Origin: Glandiceps talaboti
Lineage: Eukaryota; Hemichordata; Enteropneusta; Spengelidae
NCBI RefSeq assembly: GCF_964340395.1
Contig: NC_135563.1
Location: 13,033,151 to 13,097,150, forward strand
DNA length: 64,000 nt
Direction: 5' to 3'
Within the stretch, counting starts at the first letter, position 1. Every line of letters starts with the position of its first letter. A program made the translations under genes and the position numbers. Under the pieces are notes generated by a model. That model saw only the letters and a program-made list of their open reading frames with translations. It was not told the origin of the DNA and did not search any database. Positions 37,898 to 53,142 of the stretch are shown piece after piece.

Positions 37898-40800
37898 GTA
37901 TTGAAAGTATTATATGAGAGAGAGGAACTGTGTGAACAATCTAATTGCACTGATTCTTGGGGAATTATAGATTATGCACTTGTATTTCTTCTGGGAATAC
38001 ACGCTTGTAGGCTTTTGTAATCTATCAATGTACATGATGAACATACAAGCCTAGGACACTGCTGTGTATCACATTACAATAATAACAGAGTCAAACAACC
38101 AAGACAAGCATAACTATCTGTTTCATTCTCATATTTCAATAATGGACTATACAATGCAGACCCAAGATAATATAAAGTCATTAACAAACTGTTCTTGCAA
38201 GCAGTCCTTTCATGTGAGTGAAGAGATTATACATGTCAGGAAATAGATTGCCCATTATTTTGTGCAAAAATCAATCATATAAAGAAAAAAATAACATGGG
38301 AGTCAACTTTCTTAATTATAAGGCATGTACCAGCAACTTAAAATGAGACTGTCACAACATTTTCATTTTAATATCCTTACCTCTTCTCTCTCCCTGAGGT
38401 AAATCTTGCCAGTGGTTTTCCAATGACTTTGCGCATAGAAGACATTTTCAAAATCATCCAAGATTCTTTGTTTGTGTTTGCCACCACCACTACCACTACT
38501 ACTTTTCTTATGCATGAGGGAACTATCACTGCTTGTAGTTAGTTCATTAGTTAGATGTTCTACCAGTACAAAGTCTTTTGGGTCTCCTGTGAACCGCCTA
38601 GCCTTTGTCATTGCCTATTATACAAAGAGAAACACAGCAGATATGTAAGAGGAAGAGATTAGAACCAATAAACAAACTAGTAATGATCTGGATTTCTTAT
38701 TAAAACTCCCCAGGTTTCCCTTGATGTTAGGCGACCAAAGGTGCACACTGAGGGCATGTACGACAGACATACAGTCACCCTCTACTTTTGTTCTGCGAAT
38801 CTTCTGAATGCAGACCTGAGAGCTTGTCACAACTCTAACATAATTTTTTCATAGTACTTTTTTCACACAGTTTACTGCAAGTGCACTGTACTCCTCATGA
38901 AACATGTCTTAATTATGTTGAAATGGTAATAAATATGGATGGGAAATAGGTATGTATTTAGACTTTTCATGACTAGAGTGAAACAATGTTACATTATAGT
39001 AATGTTTTTTCTACATGCAAAAATGATGTGAAACAACATAGGCCAAGTCTGTGTTTGTAACTCAATAAATTACAAAAAAAAACTAAAAAAAAAAAATCAG
39101 AAAAAATTGTTTTTGTAAAGTGATTTGTAAACAAACTGGGCATACACAAGTTATTATGGCACATCTGTTGCTTCCCCATACATTGAAATATAACTATACA
39201 TAAACAATTTTATTACTTGTGTTTACATCACTGTTTTATATTTGAAAATAGCACACTACCTGTGTAATAACATCTTGAGCAGTACTGGACACTGGACATC
39301 TAAATATGGTGTATGGCTGCTCCTTGGATACATTATACACACATACCAGGAAGGTTTCGTCATCAGTATGGCTGATAGCAGTACCATTGGAAGCCTTTTG
39401 GATGGGATAAAAAATAACAGTCATATATCCACACATACCCATATTCATGAGAATATCAAAAGTAAAAAGCTTATGGGATGAATGTATATTCTTTTAATGT
39501 AGGTTTGATCATCAGTATAGTAGACTATCACCATTGGAAACCTTTTAGACAGGATGAAAAACAGCAGTCACATATCCACACAATCTAATTTTCAGGCAGT
39601 AATCAAATGGAATATTTTGTGAAGAATAAATCATATATTCTTTCATAAGGCAAGTTTCTGTATATTTTATCTTTATTTGAACCTTTTCAATGAAAACTTG
39701 AAGAATATTCTGTGAAACAAACATATAGACATGATGCAACATGTGAACTGTGCAAGGGCTTTATATATGTCAAGACTGTCCTTTCAGGAGTGGTATATTA
39801 TGTTATGGTGAAAGTGTTCTTTAGTTGTCAATGGGATGTCATTTGTTTCAATCTAACTTATCTAATCCATCATAAATGAATATACTAAACATGCAGTGGG
39901 CATCAATAGTCAATATAATTATGTCAGAATGGAAAAATGATTCATACACAGCTATAATTTGAGGCCATAATTTTGACATCACTTTAACAATGTATATCAG
40001 CGAATTATCATATGAAGATTTAACATCCAAGTTATAATACAGATTTTGATTTAAGTACTACTGCCAATTTCTTCAACAAAGATAAATAAATCAGAACACA
40101 GCAAAGGGTGTATGACCTGCACAGATTGAATTGAGTCCACAGTAGGATTAAACTTAGTCGTATTCAATCCTTAGGATTATACAAGTATGAAATATTTATT
40201 TAGTGCACACTACATGTTCTGAAATTTAAACTTCTCTTTCACACATGCTTACAATAAATTTCAGATTTTACAAAAACAGATATGGATTTAATCATGCCAA
40301 GTCATGCTGAAAGACAGATCCCAGGGTGCATGGTTATGACAATTACAAATAATCCTTAATACCTATTAGCATCAGAGAAGCAATGATGACAAAGAGCAAC
40401 TTTCACAAGATTACAGTTTAGTAAATTTCACTAGATATACAGACTTTAACTAGAGAGCAATCTGTAAAGTTAACCTAAGGTAGACTGTGGAATATATTAC
40501 TGTAAGGATTAGCATACTTTTAACAGATCTGCCAATTCAGTAGATGGTTATGCATATTTTATAAGGTGGTTCACACTGTCAGAGGGTTGTGTAAGAAAAC
40601 TGTCACTTGAAAACAAATGAACTTGGTTACCACAATTTAATACCTGTATTGCAATGAAATCATATTGGTGTACATTAACATGTGCTTAGAATACTGATTT
40701 CATTTCTTTGATGGTCACCTACGACAGTAGTCTGTGGGATGACAAACTTCATAAAACTTAAACACATCACACTAATTAACAGTGAGAAAACCAATTAAAT

Positions 40801-43800
40801 ATTTGCATATCATGCAAAGAATGTATTTTTACAGAATTTGGTCAGAAAGGTGTTATAAAAAAGTGAGGACATCAGAAATAATCTAATACTGATATGAACA
40901 CAAATTATAATTGGAAACTTCTACAGATTGGTACAGGTTATTTCCATCATACACGTACTACACCTCATAAAATAATTATTGCTTTAGGTACCAATTATTC
41001 ATCCTTATGAGTCTCAAGTAACTGGAATGTGTTGGTGCCTTAGGGAATACCATCCTACTGTTCCCCAGTGGGGAGAAAATTGGAACCAATACGTCTATAC
41101 AGCACCTTAGGGCCTTAAAAATCATTGCATATTATTATTAATATCAAACTAGGAAGCTTACTGCTGCAAAAAAAATTATAGATCTTGTATCATGATGTAC
41201 ATGTATTAAAGTTCAATTTAAAGCTTTGTAAAATTTAACTAGAGAACCCTGGAATAAATGTTTCTGTGTGTCTTCAATTTGTAAATCCATACAATATCAG
41301 TTGAGATTTGTCAATTTAAACTGAAAACTTACTTCTTCTCTGTGTTTGAGTATGAATCGACCATTTCCTTTCCACTTGGACTGAGTTTCTAGTACTTTCT
41401 CCTCCCTCTCCAAAACTCTGTGTGTTTTATCCTCAGCTTTCTCCTCACCCCAGCCTTCCTGCACTTCTTCAACAATCCTGAAATCATTGATTTCATCCAA
41501 GGCCTTACCACATTTTCCTAAGGCCTAATAAAAAAGAATAAGTCCACGGCTTTATTACAATTACTGTCATATGATGGATGCACTGAGATGCTTTCTGACA
41601 TGCTGTGCCCTATCTGTAGAGTAAACTACAATCAGAATACAGCAAAAACCTACAGAAAATGCCTTCAGAAAGAATTTAAAGCCCTATCTATTCTTCAGAA
41701 CCTTCTAACAGTGTACAGTGCCTCTAAATACTACACCATCTTCAAAACTGGTGTTTTATAAATTGACTTTTAGTCTTTTATCTAGACTGATATCGATTAG
41801 GCTGTAGAGTGGATCATACCCATTCTATTCTCAATGACGATTCAAACATCAGTTTCACTTTAAGGATGCAACTACCAGAACATTTCTCTTTTCAGTCTTC
41901 AATTATTGGGGCTACCCTTCCTTCCTTTGAATCAGAAGGAAATGAAACAAAAAAATTCAGTGATGAATATTGACACACACACACACACTATGTTAGAATC
42001 GCTGCCTCCAGGTTTACGATATAGTGCAATTAAATAAAGTATTTTCATTTTCATACTGCTTAATGAGTTGCTGGCCTAAAGTACCAAATAAACTATCTTG
42101 AATAGGCAATTAAAACATTTCCAAAATAGTTTTGACCCCTTGGCTGTCTGTACAATGAACGCATTTTATCAATTCATATTTTATATCATCATTATGAATT
42201 ATATCAGTTTTTACATCCATGTCCATAACACCATTCGATTTTATTCCAGTATACATTTATATTTTCTATACTTCATAACCCTATCTTATTTTTATTATTT
42301 GTCTTGAGAGCTGTGAATCCATATCATATCATTACAAAGACATTTTTAAAACCGGACAGTAGACATGCATGCATGTATATTGGAGAGTTCAAACTAAACA
42401 TCTAAATTATAACAACAAAAACTGCTCAGACCATCAGAAGAGCTGTGATTTTTATAGGGCACGGATATTGTTTTCAAATCTACTTCCATTTGAGGCAATG
42501 AAGCAAGGTCCTGAAACTTACAAAACTGGAGATCTGAAGACTTGTAATAAGAGAGTCCGTGTCAATGATACTTGTAGATTTCTTGTAGTTGGTTTCTGTG
42601 TGTAGATTTTATGTAGCTGTTGGGGTGGGGGTATTTGTTTGTAAACAAACAACTACAAATTGTGAAATTGTGAGAAGTAGTATTAAGTTGTGCTGTATTT
42701 ATATGTTGATTTCCTAAAAAAATCCTGTCTAACCTGTGCAAGGACTTCTTGTGTCGTGGTTTCTTGTGCAACTTTCAAGCTTGTACATGGTTCTGTAGGA
42801 AGTACTCCAAAAACTATTAGGTTGAATGTCCTCCTCTTCTTACCATCTCCAAAGACCTACAAAAGATATATATTTGTTGACAGTGAGAAGGTTTTGAAAT
42901 GCCTGTAATGTGTGTATGTATGTATGTATGTACGTACGTACGTACGTACGTACGTACGTATGTGTTCATGCATCATGTTCATGTTGGTGTATGTATGAAT
43001 GTAGGTAGGTGTGTGTGTATGTGTGTATGTGCATGTGTGTTTTGGGGAAGGTCTATATTATATCTGTCAAATTTATTTACACTAATTTATTATACATTTT
43101 ATAGTTCACATGTATGGGTAAAAAAGACTGAAGCCATTAAAACACCTATTACATTTGCATGTTCACAAACACAAACTATCAAAAAGACTGAAGCCATTAA
43201 AAGGCCTATCACATTTGTATCTTTTACAAACACAAACTATCAAATATGCTGTAACCTTAGGGACGGTATTAAATTACACAAAGAATTAAATACATCTCTT
43301 TTATAATACATATAAAATATATCTTTACTATAAATGTATACCTACCTCACTAAAATCCAATTTATTTTCATTATCTTTACCAATGTTATAATACATGAGA
43401 CAGGACTTCCATAGTTTCTTATCTTCATTGTCATTGCCATCTCCATGACTGTCTTCAAGTTGTTCAACTTTGGTACACACAAGGAGAGTCGCTAGCTCTA
43501 ATGGATAGTTCTGAGGTGTCCGTAGTCTGACATGTCTATAGCCTATATAAAAGACAAACACAGACATTTTTATTAATAACATTATCATATATCCAGTATC
43601 GTTTCCACTGCAATTCAATGGAGAGCATGCGCATCAAACCCGGGCAATAATTTTCTGCATCAGGCCCAGGCACACTTTGCCCAAATATGGTAAGTGGTGC
43701 GCTAACGATATCCTAGATTTCCTGAGTGATTTGGCTTTGTTAGTTTCCTTACCATTTTTACATTTTTGCAAATAACATAATATTTCACTGCCAATTTATA

Positions 43801-45590
43801 TGATTGTGTGATTCAAATAATGTTTCCATGCCACTACATGGGGTAGATGATAAAACCTTTACAACCAAGGCCAGGATATGGGTTTCGTAGACCTCAGTAG
43901 TATCATGGTTTATGGGCCCTCCTAAAGTTGGGTCCTGCCACTGTACAACCTCGGTCCTCAAAATCAATATCTAGGCCATAAAGATTATTTTATTACAACA
44001 TAGGTCATTACATGTCTATATATACCAGTCCAATTATTCATCTGACTGTGTGTGTGATGATCCACACAAATAACGAACATTAGCTGAAACTAAGTTAACA
44101 CACTTTACTGAAAATCTGGTTAATATCAATCTATGAACTTAAAGCATGTATCTCTGGCAGGATGTGGCATGACAAGTTCACAAATATAACCCAGAAATTC
44201 ACATTTTGATTGGAAGGGTGTCTAAAAGGTTAGAGGCAATGTATAATTACCTGTTCTAAGGCACTTCAATGGTATCACTCTGTGAGCTGCAAGACCAGAA
44301 CCACTTGCATCATTCACTGAAAATCTTACAAAAGCCAAATCTCTTAGAGCAACCTGATAAAAGAAATCCATAAAAAATATACAATACATTTCATATCATT
44401 ACTTGAATAATCAATCTCTCATTGCTCATCAAATCAGCTTTGCAGCATGAGTATTAAAATGTTTTTAGCCTTAGGGACTAAATTAGAGATGGATTGACAA
44501 TAATATATCTTTATGTTCAAATAGTTTCATTCACTGTGTAGAATTCTCAACAAAACTTAATTTCATCAATCAACAGAGCAACAAACTGTCAGAATCTTCC
44601 ATTATTTCAATGACTAACAACCATCTTCATCTGGGAATGAGATCATGACCTAAATGAGGTCATGACCTCAAGCCTAAGGTAGTGTAACAAATACTGTTAG
44701 GTACAGATCTGGTCGTTGAAATGTTGGAACACTCTGACATTTTGTTGCATTGTTGATATATTGATGAAATTAAGTTTTGTTGTGAAGATATCTTTAATAT
44801 TCTGTACCTGGAATGTAAAAGTTTCTTTCCATATAGGATTAACGGCATTTCTTTGGATGACTTTAGTCTTGCCTCTAGCACAGTCTACTGGAATACCCAA
44901 TATTTCCACCTCCACACTTGGACTACCAAGATGATTATTTGGACATACCCACTGACCAGATATCACCTGTAAAAATACACAAATATAACAGACGTGTCAC
45001 TAAATGTTATGTTCAGAAGCTCTCATAGATTTGAGATGGTCAAGAGTTTTGGGGGTATTTGGCCAAGGATATGAAGTAGGTTAACATGTATTAATTAGAT
45101 TCCCAACTGATATTATGGGATGATGAATTGTAGACAATTAATTTTGACAGATTTCTCCAATTTTGCTACTAAGGACCTAAATCACTGCAAAATCACAGTG
45201 CAAAAAATATAACTACTTCCATATCTTCCATCATTGTCACCACCACCACCACCAACACCACCACCACCACCATCACAACCACCACCACCACCACTACTAC
45301 TTACTGTGATAGTGACAGCCCATGGTGTAGTGTCTTCCATCTCCTTTTCATAAGGATTAAACTTTGTAAATAGTGGATGTGACTTGTTGATTTGATACTC
45401 TGGTTTAAGTACATAGCCACAACGTCCAGTCTGTTCAAATAAGGCACTATTCAAGGCAATGTATACATCTATTAAAGAGAAGAAAAATCATAATAAACAG
45501 GTTTGCCATTGCCTATGACTAATTAAATGCACAGACACTGTGATACCCACCCAGTCACACACATAGACACACATCCACACATCCTCACAT

Positions 45591-45665
<75 letters not shown>

Positions 45666-45805
45666 GACACATCATATTTGCAGAAACATAAACACTAACT
45701 GATAGACAGATACACCCACCAATACAAACAACCAGACTGCCAGACACCCACCACCTACTCCAATCAATCAACAAACAGACAGACAGATGGACAGATGGGC
45801 AGGCG

Positions 45806-45845
<40 letters not shown>

Positions 45846-48800
45846 TCACTGACCTTGGGTACATTTTCAATACAACTTACCCTCTGTTTGGTAGTTCAGA
45901 GATACCAGTTGAATTCCAAACGACCAATAAATGATAGGATTGTAATTAGATGAGTCTATTCGCATACCTGCTGGGTATGTTCTAAGGACTTGATCCTCTG
46001 TATGAGTACATGGTTATTAAGGAGAATCTCTATTAATATACGGTATAACTATATAAATTCTGACCCAAAATGTTCATAACTTGTTCTGCTAAAGGATCGT
46101 CGACCAGGACAGATTGAAAGCTTACTTAATTGTTTGTATGTTATAACTTTTCTAATTGATATGATGTATCTGCTTTGTGGAATGTTAGTTTTATATACAT
46201 GGGGATAAAAGGATGCAAATTAAAATACATTATAGCTGCTACCCACACGCAATGCTGTAAACTTATAGTATAGTGACCACAGGTCGCTTAGAGGCACTGT
46301 CAAGGGCTTGCCTGGGAGGCACAACAGAGATACTGTCACATCCTCACCTTTTGTTTGACAACCATCCGAGTGCCTATCCGAGGTCTTGTTACAAGACTAA
46401 AATTTAATAACTCAATAAGTTAAAAGTAACATTTTGTAAGCAGTTTAATCCTTATCCATCTAATCCATCACTGACCTTAACTGACCTTAACTGACCTTAT
46501 AACTATACTATTATATCTTGATGGTGGATAAAAATCTATACAGACGTGCCATTAAAATTAATAATGTCTACACAGACAGCCTTCCAAAGAAACACATCTA
46601 ACTACATATCAATTTATAAAGGATATTCAATGAACTTGGCAGAGAATTTCCTGAAGAGTTTCTTGAGTCCTGTCTCATTGACGGATGAAATGTGATAACA
46701 TTTTGGAGTCTGCATAAACCTTGAAATCCTGTCTTGATTGTCTGTTTGTTTGGATTCCAGATGACTGAAACTCTGACTGTCTCTGAACTTAGGACTAGAG
46801 TCACCATCTGAAACAAATAACAATAATATGTCAGCCATAAATACTGCCCTCTAGTGATAGATTGTAACAGTAATGGGATTATTAACATTTTTTGTACATG
46901 CACTCAAAAGTAAAAAAAAACAGTGGCAAAGATTTAATATACAATGGCTGACTATATTTTTACAGTTCACTATATTAAGTATCAAGAATTTCTGGTAACT
47001 TTACACATAGCTCCAACACTTATAGCAACACTACAGCCAAGGACATAACTGACAAACATTTTCAAAATACAATGTACTACTGAAGTGACCAAAACATACA
47101 AAATGAAACAACATTTATGGAAGAACAGACAGTTGTATAATTTCAAACACTGAGCATTCCACTGGTAACCAAATGCTCCATTCCTAGATGCATGCATATA
47201 CAGAAACAAAGTTTACGAGATTGACCACTAACCAGTAACTGTTTGTCCTGGACTACCTGCTTGTACATTGCCTGCTAGTGACGACGATGACAACTTCTGT
47301 AAGTTCTTTTTACCAGGTGTTTTTTGTTTGACACTAGAACTGCTAGATTCATCAGGAAATCCTGGAAAACATACAAGAGTGTGTTTATTAATTTATTTAA
47401 GTAGTAAATGAGTACAAACTCAGCTTGAATCTTTCACTAATCTGCACCTCAGTTAGTCTGAAATGTTCAGCTGTTGGTCCACTTATGTGATCTCATTCAC
47501 TACCCCACAAGGAATGCCTGGATCCTTCAAAAAGTTTAAATTTTGATACACATATGAAATTTTGTAAGCTGTAGGATAGACTTACCTGGAAACTTGACAG
47601 CCTGACAGTAAATGACAAGATCTGATAACTCTTTGGCAATGTGGCTGGTTTCTTTCTTACTACTCTTAGGTGGCATGAGAAATGCCTCTTCACCATACAT
47701 GGACAGGGTAGCACTACTTCCAATTCTTGTACTTTGACTTCTCCTAAAACAGGAATTGGTCACACAGACAAAAGATAACTTAACTGTATTCTGAATCTAA
47801 CAACGATTCAACGTTTTCAGCTGTATAATATATATCTATACATGATTCATTCAGAAACTTCAATTGATATAAAGTTCCTTTCTGAGTTGAGTTAACGAAT
47901 CCAATATCACATTATGAATACACCACTGAAATGTAATAACATATGACTAACAATAGAGTAACTATTTCTATATGAATGAATGGATAGATGGTGGGTAGGA
48001 TGAATAAATGAATGTGAACAAAATGACGACATTTTACTTTTTTAATATGGTAATTACAATTATTGAGGCTGCCATGCATTCAATGTCAACAACAGAGAGA
48101 CTTACTTCACTCCTAGGACAACCATGAAGAAATCATCTCTACTCTATTGGATGCGTAAACTCGCAACATTTAGTCTGACAAACTTTATATGTTTCATTGG
48201 CAAAATTACAGTGATGCAGTCACTGAGAGGTCCAAACTAACATGACCACTTTTCATTACATATAGGTATGTAAAACAAATTAATATTCAATGATGGGAAA
48301 ATATGACTAGCTTACTTGAGTTGTTTCTCTTCTGACTTGGATCGTTTGACTTGGTCATGTTTGTTTAGTGGAACCAAATCTTCACCTTTGTGATGCAGCT
48401 GACCATTCATACTGAGTTGTGGTGTTGAGGGCTGACTTCCATCAGATGATGTCCCTTCTATCTGTGTACCTTGTACTGTCTTCATTTGTACATTGTCTGA
48501 AAACAAACAATATGGTCTATTGATATCAATATATCTCTATTTTCTTTGTATACATTCATTATGCTGTGTGTGTGACTCAAATGAAGTGGAGTCTGAAATT
48601 CATTTTTTGATAAGTTGTTCTAGGTACAGTCAACAAAGGCAGAGTTTCTTTCAAACAATATCCACTATTTACTCTGATTTTATGGATAAGGATGACGAGA
48701 CTAAGTTCATCGTAATTATGTCAAGTATAGATAAAACTATTGTAGTGACGACTGCAAAATTTATAATAGATTGTTTCAGGATCAGGGACAGTATTTGATC

Positions 48801-51800
48801 TCCTTTTTGTTTGCATTGTAGTCCTTTGTATAAATTATATTTATTTCTCAGCTGTTTTGTGCTTTTGGCTCACGTGACTTCCTTTATTCATACTTATGTA
48901 TTTATGTAACCCTCCTCCAGGGATAAACGGAGGTATGTTCGTTATTGGAATAAAGAAAGACTATACTATACTATACTATACTATTATTAAGTTTATCCTT
49001 CGTTAGTGGTCTGAGGTTTATCCAAAACAACAAATTTCCATAAAAATGACACTATGCATAGACAACAAACAATCGCATCCTAAGTTTCATATCATTTACA
49101 TGCAGGTATATATGCAATAATATTTTCAGTATTGCACTGCAGTTCAGATGTGTGTGAACCGGTGCAAGTAATCTCTGGTACATAATAAATTATTACTGCC
49201 ACATTCGGTGTAATTTTTTCCAATTTAACTTACCATCTAGAGGGACAGTTTCATCTTCTTCATCATAGTCATCATCATCTTCATCAGATTGTTCTTGTAA
49301 TGTATTAGAAGCAGCAGGTGATGTACTAACTATGGTGCTCAATCTCTGCTGTTGATTCACCATATTCATAACCTAAATATAAATAACATAAATCAGGGAT
49401 CATTGCCAGATATCACAGAAACCTGCCTTTTCAGAGGAGTCACTCTTTTTTTTTTAAATGTGAGTCTTATTTTTAAACCTTATTTACTATAAAGAGAGAA
49501 GTCACATGAGATTTATTTTGAAGTGTGATAAACACTTGGCTGGTAGAGCTTCAAGTATTCAAGCTGTCAAGTTCAAGTGAGATATCTAAAACAGGGGAAG
49601 GATACCTTGTGATTCCACCATATTTAATACAAATTGCATTGGTTTCATTCACTTTCACCAATCAGTACTAACGTCAAGTTAGCACTGATCTGAACTTCTC
49701 TGCAGTTCAACAAGATATCTTTTCCCTGTAAAGTAAACTGTATCTGATAACTTCTGAATTGCCTAACATGCAAGTACACAAAATGATAGCAAAACATCCC
49801 TATATATTTCAGTTCTAATTTCTTACTTCATAGTTCAACTGTTTTTGTTTATTATCATCAAACTTAATGCATTGTATTATACATGATATTTCTGAGGTGA
49901 CTGAAAAACAACTGGCATCAAAGAAGCACCTGTAAAGTACCTATTTACTTACCCTATGTTTTAGCATATGTAATGGCATTTGGTAAGCTCTCAATTTCTT
50001 GTTCTTGACTAGCACTTTGTTCTTTAGCTGTTCAGGTGATGGTAACTGAGGCATTTCACTGAAGTCTGACTCAAACAAGAAATCTTTCACCAACTTCTCA
50101 CCAAATACTTGCTGAAACACAAAAAGTTTAAGTCAATCTATGTTCAAACAAAAAACCACTCACCAGATTTGAGTTCGCACAAAGTACACAAAATACTGTA
50201 AACTAAGATACTTTCACCACTTGAATAGTTTGCAATTTTACAGTCTTTGACTAGTTCCCAAACACTAAATGTTGACAAATTTCTAAGCTCGGTGCACTGT
50301 TCAGCAAAATAAGTGAAAATAATTTTAATAGTCTACAGCAAAATTTCCCAGTACTTGATGTAATACAAATATTTCAAACAATTGTTGTTTGTAAAGTTAG
50401 GTTTTCAGCAAAAAGTGAATCGACAGAGAAATTAAAGACAGACAGGATGACACCTAATCATGCAACCAAAATGATCATCTTGGAAGCCAACAGTATGCTT
50501 TAATGTTATCTTTCACTGAAACATCTAACAAATCTATAGCCTGCCCCCCCCCCCCCCTCCCCCACCCATAATGAGGTTTTGTGTATAAAGACCTTGCCTC
50601 ACCTCAAATAACTGTGCCATTTTGGTCTGTTGTTGTATTGAGCAGTGGTTCTCTATAGACAAGATAATAGGGTATTCTGATGTCACAAAGGCTGCCCTGT
50701 CAATAGCTTCAACTACTTCCTGTGAACATAGAGATAAAGAAATAGAAAACACTGGAGGGTAAAATTAAGAAATATTGACATTTATTTTATCTATTTGTTG
50801 ATTTCCATGGTTGTGAATTTCTCCCAGCAATTTTTTTTACACACACAGACTTTTGGGGGAAAACTTCAGGTTGGTTTGAGGCAAAGTAGCCATTGTGATG
50901 GGCTAGCAAGTTTAGAGACACTTTGATTTCGTTAAAACTGTCCTGTCAACTGGGATTCATGATAAAGGTGTCTCATTTACAAAAACAAAAACAAAAACAA
51001 GTGGTTTGAACAATTGCTATGAGACCAAAGGCAGTATAACTTGAATCACATACAAAATTATGAACTGACCTTAAAACTAATCTTTGTGGTCAGTGTATGG
51101 CCATGGTAAATTATTGGCCAGCCATCATCACCATCCCAACAATCCAGTTCAACACATCGACAGCCTGTCAGCAGTATCTATACAACAAAACAATATAAAC
51201 AGTTTTAGCAAACATAACTTAATATTCGATATTCAATATCCTATATTATACTACTTGCCATGTTGAAATTCAAATCAAATTTGCTATTAAATTACAGTAA
51301 GGAATGCAGAAAGAGTGAAAAATCAATAAGCATGCAGTATTTTGGGTAAATTTAAATCTGATCCTGGCAAAGTGTTGTGTAAACTAGCTAACACTTCCAA
51401 ACCAGAGTGACTATAGTTCAATTATAGGCAGCACAATGTTTTTACATCTGATAGAAAAAGTTTTGCCTCAAATTATATAAAACAAAATACCAACACTGGT
51501 AGCATGTAAGTACATGTATATAAAATGATACATTTTTTCTTACAATAAACATAAATCAACATAACTGTCGGATGACAGTGAAGAATCAACACACAAAACT
51601 GTAATATGTGTTTTCACAGTGTGATAAAATGTAATATGTCATGTGCTTGTGTGAGTGTCTCTATATGTTTTGTAATTCATAACAAAGAGCGATGTGTGAG
51701 ATGTAAAACACAATTGCATCACCGATAGCTACTTGAAACTCTCAAAGAGGAAGATTAGACAGACTGAAATCTAGTTTACCTGATGTAAAAGTTACTTGTA

Positions 51801-53071
51801 AGGTACAAATATCTGTAACATGTTTATCAATTACCTGTGCATACATTTCCACTGAAGACTCTCCTTTCAGCTGATGACCAGTCAAGTAAGAGTTATGGGA
51901 ACTTTCTATGAAGTAGTGGGATAGAGGATGATGTAGTTCCTATGGAGTAAAACAAGAAAACTATATGTTGAAGACCCTGTACTAATTATGTACAAATTGC
52001 TTTTTTAGTATAGTAAACATTACATACATTTTTGTCCTTAGATCCTGAGAAATTCATCAGCTTGGTTTCATAATAGAAATGAAGGTTATTTATCAAGTTT
52101 AGACAAAATATTTGTAACATTTCCTGCTCGTGATAAAATAACCTTCATTTATATTATTTTACATCCTTGTTCATTACTCTGTAGATGCCATGGCTCAGGT
52201 TTTGTCATTGTAAAATGCAAAGTTTATGTCCTGTAATACCACAGGTAGTATGCTCTGTGTGTGCTTTGGTGAGGACTTAGCTTTTATTCTCCCAAACTGT
52301 AAGCGTCAAATTCATAAGTCTGCATGTAGGCTAATTCATCAGTAATTAGGTAAAGAAAATACAATTTGTACAGATCTCAGAATGTAGCAGACAATGTTGG
52401 AATACTTTAAACATACAGTATGTATCATCAGGCTGCATAGTACACTTTTGAAAGATCTCACTAATGTCTAATACTGTTTGGAGGTACAAGTCATTTTTGT
52501 GCTCATTCAATGCTGAGTAAAATTTTGATGAACTTTTTTTTAAAACATCGACGTGTGAAACTGTTTGAGGATTCAAGTCATTTTTGTGTTCATTTTACTG
52601 CAGTAACAAGAGAATGTGGATTTCTGTCTCTGTATCTGTATAAATACACTGAATGACTAGATAACTGGCACATGATCGACACAGAGAGAGGGCAATGCGC
52701 TGAGCTGAATAGATCCTTTAAATTCATCAACAGTTTACTACACCACCTTCTAACTTGTTTCAAATTTCATAAATGACTGAGAAACTATCAATTTGTGACT
52801 ATGGCAGATTATACAATAGGCATATTTCATTACCTCTCTATTCACTTGTACTTCTTCATTCAGAAATGCATAGTTGTCTTTGTCCATCATAAACCTAGCA
52901 AAGCCTTCAAAAGAGAAACAGTTCTGTGACCTCATTGTTGCCTTAGGCTCATGTCTCTAATGAAAGAAAAAAAGATAAACAAAGTTAACTCAATTACAGC
53001 TTTGATGAGATGCTATAAATCATATTATATTCAACTTTATTTAACAAATGTGTGTCCAACACATCTACAAT

Positions 53072-53142
<71 letters not shown>

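Noticed and set aside
45182-45300. Extension of C2 exon 23 into a glycine/serine repeat
   Set aside because: It reads through the GTAAGT donor into a (CAC)n microsatellite.
45991-46006. Alternative ends for the AT-AC intron (CATAC|AG or a normal TACAG|AGG)
   Set aside because: CATAC|AG keeps the frame but shortens a conserved stretch by three residues; TACAG|AGG breaks the frame. The ATGTAC end fits both spacing and protein length best.
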